A DNA stretch of 8,727 bases from positions 1-8,727 of the forward strand of contig DBVO01000057.1 of the NCBI GenBank assembly GCA_002308215.1, given 5' to 3'. Position numbers and translations under genes: made by a program. Origin of the DNA: Christensenella sp. UBA1262 (GTDB taxonomy: Bacteria; Bacillota; Clostridia; Christensenellales; CAG-917). This document shows, one piece after another, positions 1 to 5,703 of this stretch. Under the pieces are notes generated by a model. It saw only the letters and a list, made by a program, of their open reading frames with translations. It did not search any database and was not told the DNA's origin. Each line of letters starts with the position of its first letter. Position 1 is the stretch's first letter.

Positions 1-1
1 G

Positions 2-24
2 AGTGCAACAAAAGTGCAACAAAA
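2..24. repeat. Tandem repeat, 2 x 11 bp
   Basis: The unit AGTGCAACAAA occurs twice head to tail (2-12 and 13-23) at the window edge, just beyond the terminator of the response regulator gene. The window cuts it off, so more copies may lie outside. No function can be assigned. Confidence 0.5.
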
Positions 25-51
25 AAGACGGCAAATAAATGATTTGTCGTC
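21..51 (-). terminator. Rho-independent terminator of the two-component operon
   Basis: On the minus strand the arm at 51-42 (GACGACAAAT) pairs with the arm at 36-27 (ATTTGCCGTC) around a 5-nt loop, with one A-C mismatch, and six T follow (26-21). It lies about 30 nt after the response regulator stop codon, as expected for the end of that operon. Confidence 0.8.
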
Positions 52-79
52 CTTAAATATAATTTTTTTTAATTTTTAA

Positions 80-838
80 CTAAGCCTCAAAAATCGCCCA
101 ATCATATTGTGCCATATACTCGCCTCGATACGCTCTTATTGCATCTGGGTTATCATGTTTGTATTCATAAGCATCACAGTAAACCTTGTCTACATCCACA
201 TAACACTCATTTCTGCGCTTTATAAAAACATCGCTTGCGTTCACATCTTTCAATGTCTTCTGTATATCTGCTACAAGGTTTCTAAAATAAGACTTTTTGT
301 CTTCTTCCCACAGTATTGCGTTAAGTTCATTTACATTAACCGCTGCGCCTTCTCTATCTATTAGATATGCGAACAATTCTTTCGACTTGCTTCTACCAAA
401 CTTAAGAGGCTCTCCATCCACAAAGACTTCAAAATTACCAAAGCATTTTACTTGTAATCTCTTCGTTTTTGGCATCTCCACATTATAGCGCAATCCTTCA
501 ATCTCATCTTTAATCTTTTGCTCGTTTACTGGTTTAGTAATATAGCCAGATGCATGGATTCTATATGCATCAAGTGCATAATTGTCATATGCTGTAACAA
601 AAATAATATTAACACACGGGTTCAATTGTTTTAACCTTTTTGCAAGTTGGATTCCGTTGATTTTTGGCATCTCGATGTCTAGAAAAGCTATATCTATCTT
701 GGTGTTTTCTATTTTATCCAAGCAAAGAACGGGATTTGTGTAACGCAAAATAGCGCTAACATCTGGTAAAACCTTCTTCACCGCATTTTCAAGACGAATT
801 AGTTGGAGTTCTTCATCATCAACAAGAAGTATGTTCAT
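80..838 (-). CDS. Response regulator with SARP/OmpR-like winged-helix output domain
   Basis: This 252-residue protein is a cytoplasmic two-component response regulator. Residues 1-118 form a receiver domain: acidic pocket D7/D8/E9, phosphoacceptor D54 in FLDIEMP, switch residue T82, and K102 in TKP. Residues 127-215 resemble the winged helix of SARP/OmpR-type regulators (FGNFEVFVDG, then RSKSKELFAYLI and LNAILWE). A short tail (about 222-252) ends in an RGEYMAQYDWA segment typical of the start of a bacterial transcriptional activation domain, but most of that domain is absent. This fits the compact SAPR-type regulators rather than LytTR regulators. The start is set by AGGTG at 848-844, 5 nt before ATG. 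That SD overlaps the stop codon of the kinase gene 8 bp upstream, so the two are co-transcribed and probably translationally coupled. The DNA target and stimulus are unknown. Confidence 0.9.
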   Translation of the reverse strand: MNILLVDDEELQLIRLENAVKKVLPDVSAILRYTNPVLCLDKIENTKIDIAFLDIEMPKINGIQLAKRLKQLNPCVNIIFVTAYDNYALDAYRIHASGYITKPVNEQKIKDEIEGLRYNVEMPKTKRLQVKCFGNFEVFVDGEPLKFGRSKSKELFAYLIDREGAAVNVNELNAILWEEDKKSYFRNLVADIQKTLKDVNASDVFIKRRNECYVDVDKVYCDAYEYKHDNPDAIRAYRGEYMAQYDWAIFEA

Positions 839-846
839 TTTTTCAC

Positions 847-2109
847 CTATTTTTTAAACGTGACAACAACATCTGTGCCTTTATCAATTTCGCTCTTTAT
901 TATCATATTACCACCGCAAATTTTATTTATGCGATATTTTATATTGTTCAAACCAAAATGCTTGTTTTCTTCAAAATTTACATCTTCCATCTTAAATCCT
1001 ACCCCATCATCTATGACTTCAACGACATATGACTCATCTGTCTCATATGTTTTGAGAGTCAAGGTTCCGCCTTCCAATTTTTGCAAAATACCATGCTTAA
1101 TGGCATTCTCAACTATTGGCTGAATACAAAGTGGTGGGACATCAAAATCTGATACTTCAATATCATAAATGATATTGATTCTATCATTAAATCTAATTTG
1201 CTCTAGAGAAACATATGTCTTTATATGTTTAAGCTCATCTTCAAAATGTATGAGTTTAGTTTCTGTCAAACTTGATAAATTATGTCTCAAATACTCAGTA
1301 AAATTATCAAGTGCTTCTTGAGCTTTTTCTGGATCAATAGTAATCAACGTTGAAATTGATGAAAGAGAGTTATAAATAAAGTGTGGCTGAATTTGTGAAA
1401 GCATGATTTTGATTTGTGCTTCTTTGTTCTTTTCTTCTTCCTTTGAAAGTGCAATATTTTTTTGAACATTCAAAAACAGGAATAATACCTCAATAGAAAC
1501 TATGATAGAAAGATATGCAACTGCATATCCTTTGAAAATGTTTTGGAGAATTATTGCTCCAAGTGGCAAAACACAATATATACCAAATGCGATCTTTTCT
1601 TGCTGATTGAGCTTTTTATTTAATGCAGTCGCAAAGAATATAGATATAAACATAACAAATTGATAGCCTTGTGAAACTATCATTACTTTGCTACGCACAT
1701 ACTCTCCATCCACTGCTCCAAAGAATATACCAGTGAAAGAATTTACGATATCTAACAGTACAAAAATAGAAAATAATACTATGTTAGCGACTTTCAATCC
1801 CTTCTCTATTTTTGCATCAAAGCCCACATATAAAAGCACATATCTAAATAACAAGAACAATTCCATGTTGTTCATAATGTAGAATATTGTGTAAAAACTA
1901 ATTACATAGGCATTGCTCGTCCATTTTGTTTTGATGAGTGTAAATGTTAAATAAGTCGCAAAGTGTATGATTGTAAATAGCAAAAAAACAAGCAAACTCT
2001 TTTCATCTTTTCGTTTGCCCTTCTTTGCAATTATGTTGACTGCGTGTATAAGCAAAATCAAAATTCCTACTACACACACTGTCATGTTAAATATCACATT
2101 ATTGCTCAT
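847..2109 (-). CDS. LytS-type sensor histidine kinase, seven membrane helices
   Basis: This 420-residue membrane sensor kinase should phosphorylate the adjacent response regulator. About seven hydrophobic segments fill residues 10-214 (roughly 12-28, 38-58, 69-93, 107-127, 144-162, 173-191, 196-214), with no large extracellular domain. A charged linker (222-233) follows. The His_kinase-type phosphorylation motif is QIQPHFIYNSL, with H243 the likely phosphoacceptor. The ATPase domain shows the N box PIVENAIKHG (N335, H339), the G1 box DDGVGF (367-372) and the G2-like segment HFGLNNI (384-390). This is the LytS/YpdA architecture, yet the partner carries a SARP-like rather than a LytTR output domain. 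The ATG at 2109 is preceded by AGGTG (2118-2114) with 4 nt spacing. The leader ATAGGTGAAAAA is almost identical to that of the response regulator, suggesting matched translation. The ligand is unknown; a membrane-embedded signal is possible. Confidence 0.93.
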   Translation of the reverse strand: MSNNVIFNMTVCVVGILILLIHAVNIIAKKGKRKDEKSLLVFLLFTIIHFATYLTFTLIKTKWTSNAYVISFYTIFYIMNNMELFLLFRYVLLYVGFDAKIEKGLKVANIVLFSIFVLLDIVNSFTGIFFGAVDGEYVRSKVMIVSQGYQFVMFISIFFATALNKKLNQQEKIAFGIYCVLPLGAIILQNIFKGYAVAYLSIIVSIEVLFLFLNVQKNIALSKEEEKNKEAQIKIMLSQIQPHFIYNSLSSISTLITIDPEKAQEALDNFTEYLRHNLSSLTETKLIHFEDELKHIKTYVSLEQIRFNDRINIIYDIEVSDFDVPPLCIQPIVENAIKHGILQKLEGGTLTLKTYETDESYVVEVIDDGVGFKMEDVNFEENKHFGLNNIKYRINKICGGNMIIKSEIDKGTDVVVTFKK

Positions 2110-2134
2110 TTTTCACCTATTCCCTATCAGTTAA

Positions 2135-2163
2135 ATTATAATTTAATTAAAAGTATAAGTCAA
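2135..2163 (-). promoter_or_regulatory. SigA-type promoter of the kinase/regulator operon
   Basis: The -35 box TTGACT (2163-2158) and -10 box TATAAT (2140-2135) are separated by exactly 17 bp. Transcription should start near 2128, giving a leader of about 18 nt that contains the kinase SD site. This is a near-consensus housekeeping promoter. Confidence 0.85.
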
Positions 2164-2192
2164 TAAATATGTTTGTAATAAATTTTTCATTA

Positions 2193-2233
2193 CTACTGGA
2201 AGATTTTTCAAATCATTGTAAACTTTCCAGTAG
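2193..2233. promoter_or_regulatory. Inverted repeat upstream of the kinase promoter (possible operator)
   Basis: Perfect 9-bp arms CTACTGGAA (2193-2201) and TTCCAGTAG (2225-2233) are 32 bp apart centre to centre, about three helical turns. They start 29 bp upstream of the -35 box, where an activator would bind. Inside lies a second small hairpin, GATTT-TTC-AAATC (2202-2214). No U-tract follows on either strand, so it is not an obvious terminator. Whether it acts as a DNA operator or an RNA structure cannot be told from sequence. Confidence 0.5.
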
Positions 2234-2269
2234 ATAATCATATCAAAACAAATCCAATATCAATTCAAA

Positions 2270-2303
2270 AAATAAAACAAACCCTATCAGAAAAGATAGG
2301 GTT
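2270..2303 (-). terminator. Rho-independent terminator after tRNA-Val
   Basis: On the minus strand AACCCTATC (2303-2295) pairs perfectly with GATAGGGTT (2288-2280) around a 6-nt loop, and the T-rich run TGTTTTATTTTTT follows. It begins 11 nt after the tRNA 3' end and separates the rpsU-tRNA unit from the kinase operon. Confidence 0.92.
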
Positions 2304-2314
2304 CTATTTGCATT

Positions 2315-2391
2315 TGGTGGAGACAGTTGGACTCGAACCAACGACCTCACGGATGTGAACCGTGTGCTCTAACCAACTGAGCCATGCCTCC
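2315..2391 (-). tRNA. tRNA-Val (anticodon CAC)
   Basis: The 77-nt gene encodes its own CCA end. The acceptor stem GGAGGCA/TGTCTCC has one G-U pair and discriminator A73. The D arm is GCTC/GAGC with an AGTTGGTTA loop. The anticodon arm is CACGG-TTCACAT-CCGTG, which puts CAC at positions 34-36. The T arm is GTTGG-TTCGAGT-CCAAC. CAC reads the valine codon GUG, and A35, C36 and A73 match known valine identity elements. It starts 41 nt after the rpsU stop codon and 6 nt after a hairpin. No separate promoter is visible between them, so it is probably cut from an rpsU transcript. Confidence 0.95.
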
Positions 2392-2392
2392 A

Positions 2393-2422
2393 TAAAATTT
2401 GCCACCCAAAACGGATGGCAAA
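2393..2422 (-). terminator. Hairpin between rpsU and tRNA-Val (leaky terminator or processing element)
   Basis: On the minus strand TTTGCCATCC (2422-2413) pairs with GGGTGGCAAA (2407-2398), with one T-G pair and a 5-nt loop. Only TTTTAT follows before the tRNA begins. The U-tract is short, so partial termination, protection of the rpsU mRNA 3' end, or a site for tRNA 5' processing are all possible. Confidence 0.6.
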
Positions 2423-2432
2423 CTGATTCAGA

Positions 2433-2612
2433 TTATGCTTTATACATTCTCTTACGTGCTGCTTCCGCTTTCTTTTTGCGTTTAACGGATGGCTTCTCGT
2501 AAGCTTCTTTCTTGCGGAGGTCTCCGATGATGCCGTCACGAGCGCATTTTCTCTTGAAACGACGGATAGCGTTGTCCAATGATTCATTTTCACCGACTTT
2601 GACTGTTGACAT
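2433..2612 (-). CDS. rpsU: 30S ribosomal protein S21
   Basis: The gene encodes a 59-residue, strongly basic protein of the small ribosomal subunit. It starts MSTVKVGENESLDNAIRRFK, continues with a central RKCARDGIIGDLRKKEAYEKP segment (21-41, shown only in outline here), and ends in a lysine/arginine-rich helix (44-59) finishing RKRMYKA. The layout (VGENES start, ALRRFKR-like helix, basic tail) and the length are those of bacterial S21. The start is fixed by a nearly perfect SD, GAGGAGGTGA at 2628-2619, 6 nt before the ATG. Its own consensus promoter lies just upstream. Its place after mtaB and the HIT gene is the usual Bacillota arrangement, except that another gene lies between them. It is too short for common ORF length cut-offs and easily missed. 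Confidence 0.97.
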   Translation of the reverse strand: MSTVKVGENESLDNAIRRFKRKCARDGIIGDLRKKEAYEKPSVKRKKKAEAARKRMYKA

Positions 2613-2618
2613 TCTGAT

Positions 2619-2628
2619 TCACCTCCTC
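2619..2628 (-). promoter_or_regulatory. Strong Shine-Dalgarno site of rpsU
   Basis: GAGGAGGTGA on the minus strand is essentially the full anti-SD complement and is the strongest ribosome binding site in the window, fitting a highly translated ribosomal protein. Confidence 0.9.
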
Positions 2629-2646
2629 AAAAAGTAGTACCCTATC

Positions 2647-2674
2647 ATTATACACAAAAAATGATTGTTGTCAA
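2647..2674 (-). promoter_or_regulatory. SigA-type promoter of rpsU
   Basis: A perfect -35 box TTGACA (2674-2669) and a perfect -10 box TATAAT (2652-2647) are separated by 16 bp. The predicted start is near 2640, giving a leader of about 28 nt that holds the SD site. The T/A-rich stretch just upstream (2675-2690) could act as an UP element. Confidence 0.88.
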
Positions 2675-2743
2675 ACTTTTTTTAATACTTCATTTATTCA
2701 TTAATCAATTATTTTCGCTTTCATTCGACTAAAACTATATAAC

Positions 2744-2769
2744 AAAAAAACTCTGCAAAAAATGCAGAG
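2744..2769 (-). terminator. Rho-independent terminator of the double YjbR-like gene
   Basis: On the minus strand CTCTGCA (2769-2763) pairs with TGCAGAG (2757-2751) around a 5-nt T loop, followed by seven T (2750-2744). The flanking runs of A and T would also let it work on the other strand. A further inverted repeat, AATAAAAC-AA-GTTTTATT (2781-2798), overlaps the gene's stop codon. Between this terminator and the rpsU promoter (2675-2743) I see only AT-rich sequence. Confidence 0.9.
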
Positions 2770-2796
2770 CTTTTTTTTCTAATAAAACAAGTTTTA

Positions 2797-3936
2797 TTAC
2801 TTATTCAACTCCAATACATCATCAAGGAGTTTATGAACCTCATCATCACTGAAGCTGTCATCAAGCAACACCATATTCCATGGCTCTTTTGCCTTTGGGA
2901 ATGCGCTCTTGTGAACGTTTTCATGAACTTCTTTTAATGATTTAGCAAATTCATGATTTGCCTTAATAAGGAGCATCATAGAACCTTCTGTTTCATATAC
3001 ATAAACAAAACATACACTCTTACCATTTGAAGCTTTTACGTAGTGCGTATCTGCAAGTGGAAGACCTGTTGATGTGTAATTCTCACGAGTATTAATTTCT
3101 ACTTCGTCACCATATTTTTTAGAGAGATATTCACAAATGGATTTCTTGCTTGTTGTATGTTTGCTCTTAACTGTCTTTGCAAGGGCTAAACTTTCTTTAA
3201 GAGAAAGTTCATCTGCATCTCTGCCACCTGCTCTCTTATAGCAACGATCAAGGACATCTTGTACTTCTTCTTCACTATATGTATCATCAAGAGCTACACT
3301 ATACCATTGATCTTTTGATTTTGGGAATGCACTCTTATGTACATTACCATGTTTCTTATTGAGTTCTTCTGCAAGTTCATCATCAGAATTGATAAGAAGC
3401 ATTGATGTCTCTTCAAGATCATAAACATAGACAAAGCATTTCTTTTTCTTGTCATTTACAGCATAATGCGTATCTGCAAGTGGAAGACCTGTTGATGTGA
3501 AGTTTTCACGACGATTTGTTTCCGCATTTTGTTTATACTTTTCATCAAGGTATTCCGCACAGAATTTTTTGCCTATTTGAGACTTATGTCCAGCATTGTG
3601 ACGTGCTACTGCCATACTTTGTTTAAGAGTTACAGGCGCTTCAACCTTAACATCTTCAACAGTTTCAAGCTCTTCAACTGGCTCATCTTCTGCAGCAAGT
3701 TCTTCTTCTTGTGCACGTTCGTCTTGTTCTTCGATGGTCTCTTTTACTGGAGCTTTCTTAGGCTCTTCTTTTACTGGTGCTGGAGCTGGTTTTTGAGCTT
3801 CAACTTTTTTAGACAAAACGATTGTTGGTTCATTATCATCAGCAATGCAAACATAATTCTTTGCATCTTCGCTTACTACTACTTTTGCTCTTTTTGGTTT
3901 TTGTTCAACTTGTTTGTTTTTAGATAAAATACCCAT
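2797..3936 (-). CDS. Protein with acidic linker and two tandem MmcQ/YjbR-like domains
   Basis: This 379-residue cytoplasmic protein has no signal peptide or membrane helix. Residues 1-45 are basic and mixed; residues 46-101 are a low-complexity Lys/Glu/Pro/Ala linker, strongly acidic from 68. Two copies of one domain follow (about 103-236 and 245-377). They share RENFTSTGLPLADTHY versus RENYTSTGLPLADTHY (143-158, 284-299), CFVYVY (167-172, 309-314), and NVHKSAFP with a following Trp (198-211, 340-353). The second half of each repeat (acidic residue, ELAEELNKKHGNV, Trp, VALDDTYSEEEV, DRCY) resembles the MmcQ/YjbR family as I remember it, where a small aspartate- and tryptophan-containing domain has a DNA-binding-like fold. 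That assignment is inference; the duplication is directly visible. SD GGAAGGTG precedes the ATG. It has its own promoter and terminator, so it is monocistronic. Its role is unknown. Confidence 0.85.
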   Translation of the reverse strand: MGILSKNKQVEQKPKRAKVVVSEDAKNYVCIADDNEPTIVLSKKVEAQKPAPAPVKEEPKKAPVKETIEEQDERAQEEELAAEDEPVEELETVEDVKVEAPVTLKQSMAVARHNAGHKSQIGKKFCAEYLDEKYKQNAETNRRENFTSTGLPLADTHYAVNDKKKKCFVYVYDLEETSMLLINSDDELAEELNKKHGNVHKSAFPKSKDQWYSVALDDTYSEEEVQDVLDRCYKRAGGRDADELSLKESLALAKTVKSKHTTSKKSICEYLSKKYGDEVEINTRENYTSTGLPLADTHYVKASNGKSVCFVYVYETEGSMMLLIKANHEFAKSLKEVHENVHKSAFPKAKEPWNMVLLDDSFSDDEVHKLLDDVLELNK

Positions 3937-3957
3937 AATTCACCTTCCTTAACAACT

Positions 3958-3986
3958 ATCTTAAAACAATAAATAACCTAAGTCAA
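3958..3986 (-). promoter_or_regulatory. SigA-type promoter of the double YjbR-like gene
   Basis: The -35 box TTGACT (3986-3981) and -10 box TAAGAT (3963-3958) are 17 bp apart, about 22 bp upstream of the start codon. A near-palindrome, TGCATA-N6-TATGCA (3991-4008), sits 4 bp upstream of the -35 box and could be an operator or simply AT-rich upstream DNA. Confidence 0.75.
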
Positions 3987-4018
3987 TATGTGCATATAAT
4001 ATTATGCAAATTTTAATA

Positions 4019-4038
4019 AATGTCTAGTTATAGACATT
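4019..4038 (-). terminator. Weak terminator-like hairpin at the end of the HIT gene
   Basis: AATGTCTA (4019-4026) and TAGACATT (4031-4038) form a perfect 8-bp stem with a 4-nt loop that overlaps the stop codon of the HIT gene. The sequence after it on the minus strand is TTATTAAAATTT, a poor U-tract, so termination may be incomplete and the downstream gene could receive some read-through. Confidence 0.5.
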
Positions 4039-4384
4039 AGCACATCTTATCATCCAATTTTTTACCGCCAAGAATATGGATGTGTAAGTGCCCTACCGAT
4101 TGACAACCATTCTCCCCTTTATTTGAAACAAGACGGAACCCATCTTGCAAACCTAGATCATCAACCAATGTAGATAACTTTTTTAAACACTTTGCAAGTG
4201 TTACAGCTTGTTCATCTGTCATTTCTACTATATTCGCATAATGATCTTTTGGAATTAATAAAAGATGCACAGGGGCTTGTGGATTTAAATCTTTAATGAT
4301 AATGCAATCATCATCTTCATACACTTTGTTAGCCGGGATATCTCCTTTAGCTATCTTGCAAAAAATACAATCATCTCTAAGCAT
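4037..4384 (-). CDS. HIT-family (histidine triad) protein, Hint-like
   Basis: This 115-residue cytosolic protein belongs to the histidine triad superfamily, whose Hint branch hydrolyses purine nucleoside phosphoramidates and adenylated intermediates. The N-terminus has the typical CIFCKIAKGDIPANKVYEDD pattern (6-25), a mid segment PQAPVHLLLIPKDHY (35-49) follows, and the catalytic triad GHLHIHILGG gives H99, H101 and H103. The physiological substrate here is unknown. I chose ATG at 4384 because AGGAGAG (4397-4391) lies 6 nt before it and the family begins close to CIFCKI. A GTG 18 nt upstream overlaps the mtaB stop codon but has no SD. The gene follows mtaB with a 14-bp gap and so should be co-transcribed with rsmE-mtaB, as in many Bacillota. 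Confidence 0.93.
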   Translation of the reverse strand: MLRDDCIFCKIAKGDIPANKVYEDDDCIIIKDLNPQAPVHLLLIPKDHYANIVEMTDEQAVTLAKCLKKLSTLVDDLGLQDGFRLVSNKGENGCQSVGHLHIHILGGKKLDDKMC

Positions 4385-4398
4385 ATAATACTCTCCTA

Positions 4399-5703
4399 TC
4401 ACAATTTGGATTCAATAACCGAAGCATCACAGATGCCATCTTTATACTTACTAATTGGCACAATGGTATACGCTTTATTCCTTGACCCAAGCTTGGAATA
4501 AACTTTAACATATGTTTGAGTGTGGCCAACCCACACACCATTTTCTTGTGTTTCAAAAAGGACACGTACTGGTAATCCTAGTTGTTTATTCAAATAATTA
4601 CCAATTAACTCTTGCTTTACTTCTCCCATGCGTTTCGCTCTATCTTCAAGTATATCTGGAGAAAGTGGCTGCATGCGCCCTGCTACTGTTCCTTTTCTTG
4701 AAGAATATGGGAATACGTGTATATCTGAAAATCCAATTTTTCTTGCAAACTTCATAGAGTTTACAAACTCTTTTTCCGTTTCAGCTGGGTATCCTACGAT
4801 AATATCGGTCGTAATAGCCGCATTTGGATAATACTCTCTTATAAGTCTTACAGCTTGGTAATATTCTTTCGTAGTGTATTTACGATTCATCGCTTTTAAT
4901 ACACCATCATCCCCACTTTGCAACGACAAATGAAAATGTGGACAGAAAAGCCTAATCTTTTTTGTTGCATCTAAAAACTCTTTGTCAATTACTCCAACTT
5001 CCAAGGATCCAAGTCTTACACCAAATTTTTTATACTTTGAAAACTTTTTCAAAAGATCAGTAAGGCTTGTACCTGTATCTCTGCCATAGGCAGAGAGATT
5101 TATTCCAGTAACTACAACTTCTTTTACAACGTTTTCGACGCTATCTAATTCTCTAAGAATACTTTCCTCAGAACGCGAACGGCTTCTGCCTCTTACATAA
5201 GGAATCAAACAATAGCTACAAAAATTATTGCAACCATCTTGAATTTTAATAAAGTGACGAGTGAGTAGATTTACAACACCATCATTATCTTCGAATTCAC
5301 TACCAATTGAAAAATCTGCTGGATTAAAAATCTTATCAAAAACTTCTTCATCCCCTGTATATTCTTCAACTATTTTTCTTGCAAGTCCAAGCTTATTATC
5401 TGTACCGACAATGTATTTTACATTGTCTTTAGCAAATTGTAAGAAATTATTTTGAGATGCGCACCCACATACGTATATGGTAGCATTTGGATTTACTTTT
5501 TTAATTCTTGTAATAGATTGTCTAGATTTCTTTTCTGCTTCTGCTGTAACTGCGCATGAATTAATAATATAAACATCTGCGAATTCAAGGCCTTCGCATA
5601 TTTCAAAACCTGCTGTTTTGAATACAGCAAGCATTGCATCACTATCATATTGATTAACTTTGCAACCTAATGTGAAAACTGAAATTTTTGGGAGCTTATT
5701 CAT
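4399..5703 (-). CDS. mtaB: tRNA (t6A37-C2) methylthiotransferase MtaB
   Basis: This 434-residue radical-SAM enzyme converts t6A37 to ms2t6A37 in tRNAs reading ANN codons. The N-terminal methylthiotransferase domain carries the auxiliary cluster ligands C14 (TLGCKVNQYDSD), C50 (INSCAVT) and C81 (VCGCASQ). The radical-SAM core has CNNFCSYC, with C158, C162 and C165 binding the 4Fe-4S cluster that cleaves S-adenosylmethionine. RGRSRSR (171-177), HLSLQSGDDGVLKAMNR (258-274) and DIIVGYPAETE (300-310) follow, all typical of the MtaB/MiaB group. A C-terminal TRAM-like segment (about 370-432) should bind tRNA. The TLGCKVNQ start points to MtaB rather than MiaB or RimO. Its ATG overlaps the last 8 bp of rsmE, with GGGAGAA upstream as SD, so the two are translationally coupled. 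All key cysteines are present and the length is normal. Confidence 0.95.
   Translation of the reverse strand: MNKLPKISVFTLGCKVNQYDSDAMLAVFKTAGFEICEGLEFADVYIINSCAVTAEAEKKSRQSITRIKKVNPNATIYVCGCASQNNFLQFAKDNVKYIVGTDNKLGLARKIVEEYTGDEEVFDKIFNPADFSIGSEFEDNDGVVNLLTRHFIKIQDGCNNFCSYCLIPYVRGRSRSRSEESILRELDSVENVVKEVVVTGINLSAYGRDTGTSLTDLLKKFSKYKKFGVRLGSLEVGVIDKEFLDATKKIRLFCPHFHLSLQSGDDGVLKAMNRKYTTKEYYQAVRLIREYYPNAAITTDIIVGYPAETEKEFVNSMKFARKIGFSDIHVFPYSSRKGTVAGRMQPLSPDILEDRAKRMGEVKQELIGNYLNKQLGLPVRVLFETQENGVWVGHTQTYVKVYSKLGSRNKAYTIVPISKYKDGICDASVIESKL

Noticed and set aside
2315..2391. Reading the tRNA as tRNA-His (GTG)
   Set aside because: GTG appears only on the plus strand, which does not place it in an anticodon loop of a proper tRNA; the minus strand folds fully with CAC.
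2369..2593. 74-codon minus-strand open frame overlapping rpsU and the tRNA
   Set aside because: It runs in another frame through rpsU and into tRNA-Val, lacks an SD and has no recognisable protein features. The real gene is rpsU at 2433-2612.
3529..3927. 132-codon plus-strand open frame rich in Phe/Leu/Trp
   Set aside because: It is the antisense of the Lys/Glu-rich linker; its hydrophobic look follows from that composition. No SD or promoter supports it.
4385..4402. GTG start for the HIT gene overlapping the mtaB stop codon
   Set aside because: No SD precedes it, and it adds residues outside the family's normal start. The ATG at 4384 has AGGAGAG at good spacing.
5078..5096. Perfect 8-bp hairpin TCTCTGCC-ATA-GGCAGAGA inside mtaB
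   Set aside because: It falls in codons for the conserved segment INLSAYGRD, so protein constraint plus chance explains it.
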